37,396 nucleotides of DNA from contig JAPFFF010000153.1 of the NCBI GenBank assembly GCA_039105265.1, positions 1-37,396 on the forward strand, written 5' to 3'. The notes beneath the pieces are model-generated. The model was not told where the DNA came from. It worked only from the letters and a program-made list of their open reading frames with translations, and ran no database searches. The translations under genes were made by a program, and so were the position numbers. Of this stretch, positions 6,919 through 16,504 are shown in pieces (the stretch's first letter is position 1; every line of letters starts with the position of its first letter). This stretch comes from Tritrichomonas musculus. Taxonomy: Eukaryota; Parabasalia; Tritrichomonadida; Tritrichomonadidae.

Positions 6919-9900
6919 TAACACCACTTGCAGCTCAAGCACTATCACTCAATGATAAAGGTTATGATATGAGAATACGTAATGGCGAAGTAAAATTAAC
7001 ACGTTATGGTAAAACAGATGATGTACATATCAATTGCATCTATACTAAGAAAGAAATCGATGACGCATTACAATCAATGCAAACAACCATTAAAGACAAT
7101 ACTCAATTCACACTCAAAGAATCAGATCAGCTTTACCTATACAAACCATCATCAATAAGTCAAACGTCAAAGTACTACGTCATGACATGGAACATCGATC
7201 CAGATTACAACATACCACTACATACTAACTTCACTTTCATTGATCATCTCTTCAACCATGCATGGTCATTGATATGGGATGGTGATTCATGGACAGGTGA
7301 TAACGTTGTGAATAACTCATATGCTAAGCTATCAACATACGAAAGTAAAAAAGGAAGACCATATATTTATGTACAACACACTGAACGCATTGCGAGATGG
7401 TTAAGCAGCTTTGAAGAAGTGTCATCAGATACTAACTATGCAACAGCACTATGCAAGTACATTCAAAACTGGCGTTTGGTATATGGTGATGGAACTATAA
7501 TCGAGTTGAATGATTCAAACAGTAAAATTACACCAACATCATCATCTCAGATTGATATTAAAGATGTTCCATGTGATATACATTACTTCTCCGTCAAGTT
7601 AACAAGCAAAGTATCGAGTAAGAATTTACTTTATATCATGGCTGACATTGTTATTGACGACTTTACCACACCATTACGATGGGACATGCATCCAGTTACA
7701 CCAATCGATGCATCATTCATTAACACATGGGATGACAGTGTTGTAATTGAATCATTTAGATATGAACGTAGAGTCAGACACTCAAATAAGATAATCGAAC
7801 CATCAACTAAGAAGAACATTAACATATACATTGAGAAAGATTACTTCGAACAACTACCTGAAAACGCAGATGAAAACTACAATCCATTCGATACAATCAT
7901 CTCACAGCAATTCTATGAAGTAACACCAGATCCACGTAACTGCACTACATTAACAACAGATCATAACATATTCTCATCCAAAATCATATGGGCTGATAAC
8001 ATCATGACAATGCGACGTGATCTTAACGTTGTTGGTGGTACACTTGATGTGTTGTCATACGACTACGCTATCTTGAAAGCAATCATCAATTCTATTCAAG
8101 AACAGATGAGGTTACAAGCTAAATACAATAACTATGTCAATGACCTTCAAAAATATATAACTATAACTAAGAATGTATTAAGCATTGTGTCAGGTGCTAT
8201 TAAAATTGCAACAGCATTATCTGAGTTCTCATTTGACAGTGAGAGTATGGCATTAAACACAACTCATACAGAAGACTTTCACTTCCCTGACTTTCCTGGT
8301 GGTGGTTCAGGTGGTGGTGGCGGTGGCAAGTTCCCAGGCATAGATATCGTTGGTCAGTTCTTACTTAAGTATGCAGCTAATGCATTTGGTCAACAGTTTA
8401 GCAGATACCTACCATCTCAAACAGATACACCTGCAGCAACATCATCATTAACTGCAACAGCACTTGTGTTAAGTGCATTAGAATCATTAACTCAAATAGG
8501 TAACGCAACTACCACATTAATTGCAGGTGGACTTACATTCGATCGTATACCAACCATAGTTGATAACACACGAACGATATATCAATCACTACAAACGTTC
8601 ACTGATTCAATACATGAGTTGCGACGCAGATGGAGAGAACGAACTAACAACAATACCATTGTCGATCATACAATTACTAACACTGATGAGATGGAGTTAG
8701 ATGAAGATGATACAAATGAAGAAGTAAATAATCTTCCATGCGTTAGATTGACTCATGAAACAGTTACCAACACATCAGCTTTTAGTCAACCATTATTCGG
8801 TGATCATACCATCGAATCATTATCAAACCTATCAATAGATGAACTACTTGATTTGAACACATACGATCCAATTGAAGGTCCGCAAATAGGTGATATCATG
8901 GTTAGACGAGTAGGTGACAATCGATTTGGCTTGATATATGTAACACGTGTCAATGATAAGGGTGTTAATAAGATAATATACATGAGACGAATTGATAATG
9001 AAAGCAGCACGTTAACGTCACAACAATTAAGCTTACGCACAATGAGAAGTGTTAATACCAACTCAATGTGGAGTGTCAATGACAATGGTACGGTTTATAC
9101 AGCAGCTCAGATCGAACGCATGGAACCAGATGAGAGGTATCAATTTGAATCAGCTCATCCAGAGTATATATTCACACGCAACGTTGATAATGAGATGGGT
9201 GTTAGCTGGACTGAAGTGAGGGACATGAATGGTTCCATTCAAGCTGTCATTGATGTGAGAATAGCAGTTAGAACTGATGTTAGCAGTGATGAGATATCAA
9301 TTCAAAGTCCTGAATCAAATATCAGCATTAACTCACACGGCATCAGTATGCAGCAAGGTGCTATCACTGCAACAGGACAGGATAATGTACATGAGTTAGT
9401 TGCTAATGAATACAATGTTGTTGTTTCAAATTATGAACTAGCACCAATCGAAGAGAATTTGACAATACCTAATACAACAATCACACTTGCTGATATTCAG
9501 AATATGGATTGGTATGAAAGATATAGACTCGTTTATGAGATTCTAAATGAAAGCGGTAACATACTTTCATTCGAAGGTAGTAATCTAGATGACAATGAAA
9601 CGGAATACACTACTGTATTATATAACAACAGAGCAATTGGTGTAATTGATTTAAGACATCGTAATCAAGTGTCAATCACTGATAATACAATCACAATCAC
9701 TAATCCACAAAGCATTTTCAAACTAACAGATCGTGAATTAGAATGGATAAGACGAGATGAACAACAACAACAAACAATACGTCAAACATTAAGTGGCTTC
9801 ATATCAAACATCACTGATCGAATAGAACGCATCAACAACAACATTGAATGGTTATTAGATCATCCTAATTTAACTGACCGTCTTATCATTGGACGTGGTT

Positions 9901-12900
9901 CATCCATATTAATTCCAATCGTTGATGTGTTGTTATACATCCCTCGTTTGATTCACAAAGCAGGTGAAGAAACACTTGCATTACTTTCCGAAGTTGATAA
10001 TGCAACATACTCCACTTATGATGATGGTCTTGATGCAATCATTGAGTGGTGCACTGGCAATGGCATTGATATATCATTACCTGATGATACAAATGAGGCA
10101 ATCTCATTAAACTCATGTGTAAACATATGTAAAGCATTCAGAGATACCATCAAAGGTCCACTTGCATTGCTCGCGTATAAGATCAAAGATGTTGAAAGTA
10201 AATCATCAGGTCAGCTACCAAGTTCAGGTGAGTTTGATGCAGTTGAAGGTTATCCTGATTACTACGTCAAGCATGATGACATAACAGTGTATACACCAAC
10301 TGTCAGCAGTGAATCAGGTGTTGATGATCCAGTTAATGATCCAGTCATAATCATGAAGATAACACTACCAACCACACTCAAAAACAAACTCACTGCTGCT
10401 ACCAAACCAGTTGATGTGTTTAAGATTCACTTGCGCAACATGTTATTATTCGATTGGCAAGGCAACATCTTAAATGACTTCATCATATCAGCTAAAGATG
10501 GTAAGTTCATCTGCCCTGAGTTGACACACAACGTAGCACGTGATTGTTGCACATACTCAACACGCAAACGAGATGATCCTGAGATAATGTTTGCAACTGA
10601 CTTCAATATTGAACCATACATACGCTTCTTGAATGGTGACATTGTGATTCATAACCTACTCTCATCAGATGCATTGGTATCATGCAAACCAACCATCAAG
10701 TGTGACATCATAGATGCAACTAATGCATTGAAGTTACAACGCTCTGACACATATTACTTCTATCGACCATCAATGATTGACTATGATGAACATGTTAAGT
10801 ACACTGACATGTTTGCGAATGAACAACTTGAGTATGAATGTGAGTGCTATCGAATGGTGTATAAGATACCATCAACGTATGACATACCAACCAACTTAAC
10901 GTTCAAATTTAGTGAGTACTGCTTTGGCAACACATGGGCATTGACATGGGATGGTAACAAGTGGGTTGGCGACAGTATTCAAGGTAGGTTCCAAAGCAAG
11001 GTCATCAGCAAGTGTAAAACACGTGATCCTAAGGAAGATAACTATGGTTCAACTGGTTGTATGGTTGCAGTCAAGCGTGATACGTTGAATTACAGAGCAA
11101 TACCTGAAGACAAAGCACATGGCTTAGCATATTCACTACTCAACACATGCCGCAATGATGGTAAGTATGAGGTACTGATTAAGTTGCGTGATGGTAGATT
11201 GGTTAATGCATCTGAGTATGAACTCAACATTGGCTATTCATTTATACTCAATGGTGCAACGATGGATGGTTATGATTTGGTTGCAATGAGTTGTACATAT
11301 AATAATTACTCAACATCAACACTCAAAGTAAGCGACATTGAATTACTATACCTTGACTTGACGTTGCCACATCAAGAGCATACCATGAGGTTATCATTCA
11401 CAGTCGGTGAAGTTCATAATAAAAATGATGTATATGATAGAGGATACGTTGATTTAAGTGGAGCACTTGATACAGTCGAAAGAGTGGCATATGTATGGAG
11501 TAAGACACCCACTCAAACCAGCAATGATGATGGCTTAACACCACGTGATATTGCATTATACCTTCGTCATGATTATACTGATCCTATTGATGAAGTTAAT
11601 TGGGATCCATCTACAAATGCATTCGAATACATCATCAAGCAACAGTTCTATGAAGTGTCACCTAATCCAAACTCAGCTACAACACTATACACTGACTTCA
11701 ACATTACATCATCGAAGATAATCACTGCTGACAATATCACTACAATGAGATCTGACTTGAATCTCGTCACTAACAACGTTGATGTAGTATCGTATGATGT
11801 TAAGGAAGTGCAATCTAAGGTTGATGCACTTGGCTCGCAGATGACTGACCAACAAGCTAAGACTAAATACCTTGAGAAGGAAGTTGATAAGATTGATATG
11901 AAAGCAAATGTTGGTATTGCGTTAGGTGCTGTTGGCTGTGTGTTAGGTGCCACTGGCATAGGTGTTGCTGGTAAGGCATTATCATTTGCAACGAAGGGTG
12001 TTGGTTCAGCTGTCAAATCAGGTGGTCGTGAGTTAGTTAACACCATAACTAAAGCTAGTGATGTTGGAGCTGATGTATTGGATGACATGGTAGGTAAGCT
12101 GACTGATGAACTGCCTGATATTGGCTCTGATATATTCTTCGGTGACTTAGTTAGTGGTGCTAAGACAGCAACGTTAAGTTCAACTCAAGCTGTCACTCAA
12201 GATGAAGCTCTTAATATTACAACTCAAGCTGTCGCTCAAGATGAAGCGTTAAGTAGAATAGCTCAATGGTGTGATGAAGAATACATACCAGTAACAGAGA
12301 TGAACTTCAGTGATGAACTCGATGATCCATCTAAAGTGGCAATGACATTGACATCAACAATGGACATGTGTAAACGATTCAGACATACACTCAAGCCTAC
12401 CATCAAAGCGCTGGCAAATGCAATCAGTGATGTATCTGTACAGATGGATGGTTATGTTAACAAGAATGAGTTATCACGTAATGATACCATTGATGTTGTT
12501 GGCAAGGTTGATGGTAAAACGATTCAACTCATAGCTGAAGACACAATCACAAGTGGTGTACTTAAAGTCAAACTCATGGTTAGAACGATTAGCGAGTTCA
12601 ATGACATTGACTATGATGAACAATATGTTACAATCAACATTGTGGATGATGCAATAGCTGAGTTCATTGGTACAGATACATTTCCAGCAGCAACGATGAG
12701 TGGCAACGTCATTACGATTAACAACCCACACAACGTACAGGTCACAAGCATAACTGTTAAAGAAAACACATCGGTTAGACAATTGACACTCACAACTAAT
12801 GATTTAGCATATACATGTGACATTGACGCAGTGAATAAAAGCATTGATTCATTACGTGCTCAACTTGAGTTGAACGATGAGTCACTTGCTAAAACGTTGA

Positions 12901-14000
12901 ATGACTTTCCAACTGTTGATGAAGTTAACACAGCGTTGGATAAGGTTAAGAATGATGCTGCAAGCAAATATGCATTGAAGAGTGAGATACCAACAACGAT
13001 TGATCTTAGTGATTATTCAACAACGACTGAATGTGATGCTAAATACGTTCATCATGATAGTATCATTCCGAGTACAGACACAACTACTACTGCATTCACT
13101 GATGATGATATTCTATCAGCGTTGAACACTGTTAATCGCATCAATAACGCACAGTTCTGGTATCGATCGGGTGGTAACGTGATAAGACCGAAGTCTGGTG
13201 ATTACGTTCGATGTATGTTCTATGCAGAGCAACTCAGGTTCACTAACGATTCAACTAGATACGTCAACGATCTCGCGTTGAGTACTGAAACTGTAAACAA
13301 CGATACTTCACTAGCAACATCAGCATTCGTACATAAATGTATTGATGACGCGGTTGCTGACATTGATTTAACTAATTATGCATTGAAGAGTGAGATACCA
13401 ACCAATCATGTTACAACATCACAGTTAACGTCAACATTGAATGAGTACATGTTGAAGAGTGATATGCCAGATGATTATGTTACTATAGATGATCTCGATG
13501 GTTATGCATTGAAGAGTGAGTTACCAAACATTGATGTTAGCAATGTCAGAGCATATGACGATCTATCATATTGTTCTACTGATAAGACATCATTGACGAT
13601 AGGTGTTACTGGAACTTTAAAATTGCCATCGATTCTCCCTTTCATGGAAGGTGCACATATTGTAGTCGATGCTGTATTTGATGATGGTACTGAACATCTT
13701 GACTTCATATTCAAAACCAATTCCACTACCAGTGATACGCATACAATGATTTACAATGTGAATGGAACTGAAGCTGTAATTAGATATCAAGACTACACGA
13801 TAAACTGGAATAGCACTACTGGTGAGTTCACTATCAAAGGTTTCGTGAAACATAAAGGTAAGAACCCATTAGAATATAGAAATTTACGTGCTGATACCTG
13901 TGATCATCATGATTCGTTGGCGTTGAATAGCCAAATCGAACAACTATGGAGTTACATCACAGCGTTAGAAACACGATTAGCTGCATTGGAATCGACGTAA
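6915..14000 (+). CDS. Giant fibre-like surface protein (2361 aa), internally duplicated
   Basis: The largest gene of the element; no database family is recognised. The N-terminus has YTKKEIDDAL near residue 44-53, a motif style common in phage tail fibres. A module at about 70-385 (WDGDSWTGD, QQFYEVTPDP, LDVLSYD) recurs at about 1276-1628 (WDGNKWVGD, QQFYEVSPNP, VDVVSYD). Each copy is followed by a coiled-coil-like stretch and a hydrophobic Gly/Ala/Val stretch; the second is VGIALGAVGCVLGATGIGVA near 1666-1685. A Trp-Cys module at about 1044-1093 recurs at about 1785-1840. A Gly-rich linker lies near 462-472. The C-terminal 350 residues carry YxLKS(E/D)xP repeats near 2019, 2155, 2178 and 2197 and end in a short coiled coil (IEQLWSYITALETRLAALES). 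I infer a trimeric attachment or surface fibre; the fibre role is not proven. The stop lies in TAAA. Confidence 0.8.
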   Translation: MITPLAAQALSLNDKGYDMRIRNGEVKLTRYGKTDDVHINCIYTKKEIDDALQSMQTTIKDNTQFTLKESDQLYLYKPSSISQTSKYYVMTWNIDPDYNIPLHTNFTFIDHLFNHAWSLIWDGDSWTGDNVVNNSYAKLSTYESKKGRPYIYVQHTERIARWLSSFEEVSSDTNYATALCKYIQNWRLVYGDGTIIELNDSNSKITPTSSSQIDIKDVPCDIHYFSVKLTSKVSSKNLLYIMADIVIDDFTTPLRWDMHPVTPIDASFINTWDDSVVIESFRYERRVRHSNKIIEPSTKKNINIYIEKDYFEQLPENADENYNPFDTIISQQFYEVTPDPRNCTTLTTDHNIFSSKIIWADNIMTMRRDLNVVGGTLDVLSYDYAILKAIINSIQEQMRLQAKYNNYVNDLQKYITITKNVLSIVSGAIKIATALSEFSFDSESMALNTTHTEDFHFPDFPGGGSGGGGGGKFPGIDIVGQFLLKYAANAFGQQFSRYLPSQTDTPAATSSLTATALVLSALESLTQIGNATTTLIAGGLTFDRIPTIVDNTRTIYQSLQTFTDSIHELRRRWRERTNNNTIVDHTITNTDEMELDEDDTNEEVNNLPCVRLTHETVTNTSAFSQPLFGDHTIESLSNLSIDELLDLNTYDPIEGPQIGDIMVRRVGDNRFGLIYVTRVNDKGVNKIIYMRRIDNESSTLTSQQLSLRTMRSVNTNSMWSVNDNGTVYTAAQIERMEPDERYQFESAHPEYIFTRNVDNEMGVSWTEVRDMNGSIQAVIDVRIAVRTDVSSDEISIQSPESNISINSHGISMQQGAITATGQDNVHELVANEYNVVVSNYELAPIEENLTIPNTTITLADIQNMDWYERYRLVYEILNESGNILSFEGSNLDDNETEYTTVLYNNRAIGVIDLRHRNQVSITDNTITITNPQSIFKLTDRELEWIRRDEQQQQTIRQTLSGFISNITDRIERINNNIEWLLDHPNLTDRLIIGRGSSILIPIVDVLLYIPRLIHKAGEETLALLSEVDNATYSTYDDGLDAIIEWCTGNGIDISLPDDTNEAISLNSCVNICKAFRDTIKGPLALLAYKIKDVESKSSGQLPSSGEFDAVEGYPDYYVKHDDITVYTPTVSSESGVDDPVNDPVIIMKITLPTTLKNKLTAATKPVDVFKIHLRNMLLFDWQGNILNDFIISAKDGKFICPELTHNVARDCCTYSTRKRDDPEIMFATDFNIEPYIRFLNGDIVIHNLLSSDALVSCKPTIKCDIIDATNALKLQRSDTYYFYRPSMIDYDEHVKYTDMFANEQLEYECECYRMVYKIPSTYDIPTNLTFKFSEYCFGNTWALTWDGNKWVGDSIQGRFQSKVISKCKTRDPKEDNYGSTGCMVAVKRDTLNYRAIPEDKAHGLAYSLLNTCRNDGKYEVLIKLRDGRLVNASEYELNIGYSFILNGATMDGYDLVAMSCTYNNYSTSTLKVSDIELLYLDLTLPHQEHTMRLSFTVGEVHNKNDVYDRGYVDLSGALDTVERVAYVWSKTPTQTSNDDGLTPRDIALYLRHDYTDPIDEVNWDPSTNAFEYIIKQQFYEVSPNPNSATTLYTDFNITSSKIITADNITTMRSDLNLVTNNVDVVSYDVKEVQSKVDALGSQMTDQQAKTKYLEKEVDKIDMKANVGIALGAVGCVLGATGIGVAGKALSFATKGVGSAVKSGGRELVNTITKASDVGADVLDDMVGKLTDELPDIGSDIFFGDLVSGAKTATLSSTQAVTQDEALNITTQAVAQDEALSRIAQWCDEEYIPVTEMNFSDELDDPSKVAMTLTSTMDMCKRFRHTLKPTIKALANAISDVSVQMDGYVNKNELSRNDTIDVVGKVDGKTIQLIAEDTITSGVLKVKLMVRTISEFNDIDYDEQYVTINIVDDAIAEFIGTDTFPAATMSGNVITINNPHNVQVTSITVKENTSVRQLTLTTNDLAYTCDIDAVNKSIDSLRAQLELNDESLAKTLNDFPTVDEVNTALDKVKNDAASKYALKSEIPTTIDLSDYSTTTECDAKYVHHDSIIPSTDTTTTAFTDDDILSALNTVNRINNAQFWYRSGGNVIRPKSGDYVRCMFYAEQLRFTNDSTRYVNDLALSTETVNNDTSLATSAFVHKCIDDAVADIDLTNYALKSEIPTNHVTTSQLTSTLNEYMLKSDMPDDYVTIDDLDGYALKSELPNIDVSNVRAYDDLSYCSTDKTSLTIGVTGTLKLPSILPFMEGAHIVVDAVFDDGTEHLDFIFKTNSTTSDTHTMIYNVNGTEAVIRYQDYTINWNSTTGEFTIKGFVKHKGKNPLEYRNLRADTCDHHDSLALNSQIEQLWSYITALETRLAALEST

Positions 14001-14017
14001 AAATAACTCATATGTTT

Positions 14018-14539
14018 TTATACAACAACATACTTCAAACATAAGTGATAGACATTAACAAGATCATTGAACTCTTTATTGTAGACCTGTTTGAAGTCAG
14101 TAACAATCTCACCATTATCTTTGATTATCTTAATGGCGTCTACCTTTTGAATGGGTGATGCTTTACCTACACAACAACCAGGGTTGTCATCGACATATAT
14201 CTCAACCTCACCATGAGTGACTGCCTTGATGATTGCTGCTAATGCTTGCTGTGGTACGATGATAGTGCGCTTACTGATGAGATTGCTGATCAATGCTTTG
14301 TCATTGTCAAGTAGTATCTTAGCATACGTTTCAAGTATGAGTACCTTAACATCAACATCAATACTATCATGTGGTGTATCAAGTTGAATATCACGTGTGA
14401 TAACGATATCTTCTTTACCATCATCACGCTTGTTGATGAATATGTTGTTGTTAATATTGTTGTTTGATTGTGCTGCAGCTGCTGGCTCAAGACTGACGTT
14501 TGCATTTACACCATTGTTTAGTGGTCGCTTCTTAATCAT
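14018..14539 (-). CDS. Unknown 173-aa protein
   Basis: Not recognised. The first 40 residues are low complexity (Ala and Asn runs, SNNNINNNIF), followed by a charged segment and a helical, Ile/Leu-rich core (residues about 60-115). The C-terminal part contains a GCCVGK segment and alternating charged and hydrophobic strands. No signal peptide or membrane segment is seen. It converges on the giant fibre-like gene with 17 bases between the stops, and is the last gene of the minus-strand virion block. The start ATG at 14539 is preceded directly by the TCAA shared by other genes of this block, and its stop lies in TAAA. A virion or assembly role is likely from position only. Confidence 0.6.
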   Translation of the reverse strand: MIKKRPLNNGVNANVSLEPAAAAQSNNNINNNIFINKRDDGKEDIVITRDIQLDTPHDSIDVDVKVLILETYAKILLDNDKALISNLISKRTIIVPQQALAAIIKAVTHGEVEIYVDDNPGCCVGKASPIQKVDAIKIIKDNGEIVTDFKQVYNKEFNDLVNVYHLCLKYVVV

Positions 14540-14543
14540 TTGA
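14537..14543 (-). promoter_or_regulatory. TCAAATG start-site motif, 173-aa ORF
   Basis: On the minus strand the start codon is embedded in TCAAATG (CATTTGA on the plus strand). The same heptamer is found at four other start codons of this block. Confidence 0.5.
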
Positions 14544-14604
14544 ATTAAACAAAAACATTTTTACACAATCTGTTAAGTTAATACACTCATGATGTTTCGT
14601 TAAG

Positions 14605-14793
14605 TTAATATGAGTTGACATCATCTTTATACAGTATTAATTGCTTTGCATTAACCTTATTAGCTTTCCCATCAACTGCTGATAGGTTCTCTTTATGATG
14701 TGTAGCTGGGTGCTTGAACTTAGGTTGTGTGATGGGTTGTTGCTTAGTTACATGTTGTTTGTACGACATGACTTGAACACTATGTGATGACAT
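14605..14793 (-). CDS. Small basic protein (62 aa), unknown
   Basis: A short ORF starting at the ATG at 14793 (MSSHSVQVMSYKQHVTKQ). That start is chosen because it carries the TCAAATG motif; no ATG lies further upstream in frame. The protein is rich in Lys, His and Gln and ends in LILYKDDVNSY. It has no recognised family, signal peptide or membrane segment. It lies between the 173-aa ORF and the major capsid candidate on the same strand. Conservation of the start motif and of the frame in both units supports coding, although both units are too alike for the latter to count much. It could be a small virion component. Confidence 0.5.
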   Translation of the reverse strand: MSSHSVQVMSYKQHVTKQQPITQPKFKHPATHHKENLSAVDGKANKVNAKQLILYKDDVNSY

Positions 14794-14797
14794 TTGA
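14791..14797 (-). promoter_or_regulatory. TCAAATG start-site motif, 62-aa ORF
   Basis: The heptamer TCAAATG on the minus strand contains the start codon at 14793 and decides the start over any upstream non-ATG codon. Confidence 0.5.
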
Positions 14798-14852
14798 ATC
14801 AAAGCAAACAGTGATTAATGTTAAAAATGATGATGTGATTTAGTTAATTCAT

Positions 14853-16469
14853 TTATCTGCTTGTAATGTCATACGAACCCATCTCAACAACAGGTGGCAT
14901 ACCATTGGGTTGAACATGAATTGATATAACGGTGTCTTGTAACAATGCCATTAATGGTGGTGTTGTGTTGTTGATATATGCGTTTGCTACATCACCATTG
15001 TCATCAATATTACGTACTTGATTAGGTAAGTCACATACTATTTCATATGTGATTGGTGTGTTTGATGTTTGACCTTGTTGGAAGGTGTTATCTGTCTCAG
15101 TTGGTAACCCAATGAAGAATGATGTACGATCATAGCTGACTCTACCAATTGATTCATCATAAGGTCGTGTATTAACTAATGATTGAACGACCTCTTTATT
15201 AAAACCTGTTTGTTCACCGTTAACATTCATAGCATTCTGACATAGTTCAATGAACATTGGATCACTACCATTTGTTGCAAATGGAATGGTTGGTACTACG
15301 CCATAACCACCACATCGCAGTTGGAAGTTGGTAAACAGTGGATTCTTAAATACAGTATGATGTGTTGCATTAAATGGAAACAGAAAGAAGATTGAATCAA
15401 CAAATCGTGGTGTGATTGTTTGAGTTGATGAACAATGACCAGCAGTTAATTGCTTACTCATCGTTGTGAATGTGAGTATCTGCGTTGGAAAGATGAGTTC
15501 CTGTTGCGTGTAACGTTGAACGAGCGCTTGATATATATCGTTGTCAATGCCGAAGTTAGGTATGACACTATAGCAATCAGTAACTTCATATGTTCGACTT
15601 GGTGTGAATATAGTGTTACCTACAATGAGCTTATTCGCATCATTATTGTCTTTTCTAATCCATATAGTGCATTGACTGCCAGCTTGAGTAAACTCATTAG
15701 TGATTGGTGGTAATTCAGTTAGCAATTTGTAGTTGGCTACATCATTAATCAACTCATCTGATATACCAACTGGACAATATACAAGACCTTGTATACCAAA
15801 CATAATCTTGAGTTCAAGCTTACCAGCGAATGCAGGTAGATATTTGATGTTGCTCAATGGTAAGAACCTTCGCAAGTCAATCTTAAGTGGTATGTTAATA
15901 TTATTGATTGCATTACCACCATTAGCAAGTTTAACGAAGAAACCACAACGTGCTTGATCAAATTTGCGTTTGAATATATCCTTATGACGGGCTTTAGAAT
16001 AGACATCACCTCGTTTACTTGCTTCGTTATCACCACATGCAGTTAAGAATGATTCTTCTGGACCGAAGTTTTGAGTGTATATTGATATGCCATTAGCAAG
16101 GATCTCATACTTTTCAACAGCATCCATTGCATCTTTAAAGCCAACCCATATACCATTAAAAGCATGGTTATCAACATTACTTAAGTCAGCTTGTAATGCA
16201 GTCGATAACGTACCACTAAGTCTCATATTCGCTTTGATGAAGCCATTATATATATCTGCAGTGTTATCACATGTTGGACTGATGATGAATGTGGTGAATG
16301 ACCCTGCATGGATAGGTGCAGATGGACTGTATGAAGCTTGTGCATCAATGACGTACTTCTTATTGGTATCTGACATGGCGATTGCATTATCAACTACATC
16401 AAAGTAGCTTGCAACTTGAGTGTTAACTTCAGCTGATGTCTTGTGTAGGACTTCTGCGTTGAATGTCAT
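14853..16469 (-). CDS. Major capsid protein candidate (double jelly-roll type)
   Basis: A 538-residue protein in the size range of Polinton major capsid proteins. It is beta-rich, with an N-terminal segment (PIHAGSFTTFIISPTCDN, then YNGFIKANMRLSG) that looks like the first strands of a jelly-roll barrel, and a second beta-rich half (QLTAGHCSSTQTITPRFVDS, FFLFPFNATHH) that would be the second barrel. The C-terminus is VVEMGSYDITSR. No enzyme motif or signal peptide is seen. It lies in the minus-strand block with the packaging ATPase and small virion-like proteins, as expected for a capsid gene. The start at 16469 has TCCAAATG, a one-base-longer version of the block's start motif. The stop TAA lies in TAAA. 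The fold is inferred by size, composition and context, not from a search. Confidence 0.65.
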   Translation of the reverse strand: MTFNAEVLHKTSAEVNTQVASYFDVVDNAIAMSDTNKKYVIDAQASYSPSAPIHAGSFTTFIISPTCDNTADIYNGFIKANMRLSGTLSTALQADLSNVDNHAFNGIWVGFKDAMDAVEKYEILANGISIYTQNFGPEESFLTACGDNEASKRGDVYSKARHKDIFKRKFDQARCGFFVKLANGGNAINNINIPLKIDLRRFLPLSNIKYLPAFAGKLELKIMFGIQGLVYCPVGISDELINDVANYKLLTELPPITNEFTQAGSQCTIWIRKDNNDANKLIVGNTIFTPSRTYEVTDCYSVIPNFGIDNDIYQALVQRYTQQELIFPTQILTFTTMSKQLTAGHCSSTQTITPRFVDSIFFLFPFNATHHTVFKNPLFTNFQLRCGGYGVVPTIPFATNGSDPMFIELCQNAMNVNGEQTGFNKEVVQSLVNTRPYDESIGRVSYDRTSFFIGLPTETDNTFQQGQTSNTPITYEIVCDLPNQVRNIDDNGDVANAYINNTTPPLMALLQDTVISIHVQPNGMPPVVEMGSYDITSR

Positions 16470-16474
16470 TTGGA
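16467..16474 (-). promoter_or_regulatory. TCCAAATG variant start-site motif, capsid gene
   Basis: The capsid start codon is preceded by TCCAA rather than TCAA. An AT-rich run (TATTTTTAATAC) lies just upstream on the same strand. Confidence 0.35.
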
Positions 16475-16504
16475 TGTATTAAAAATACGAATGTATTACA
16501 TAAG

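Noticed and set aside
6901-6948. Upstream start of the minor capsid candidate at 6948
   Set aside because: It would overlap the start of the divergent giant gene; the internal ATG at 6900 has a matching initiator-like site at the usual distance.
11648-12088. 146-aa minus-strand frame and other long antisense frames
   Set aside because: They lie wholly inside the giant gene on the opposite strand, have Ser/Thr/Pro-rich composition typical of antisense reading, and carry no start motif.
6915-14000. Bacteriophage origin of the whole window because of fibre-like motifs
   Set aside because: Protein-primed PolB with DDE integrase, A32-like ATPase, trichomonad-type start sites and absence of Shine-Dalgarno spacing fit a Polinton in a trichomonad, not a phage.
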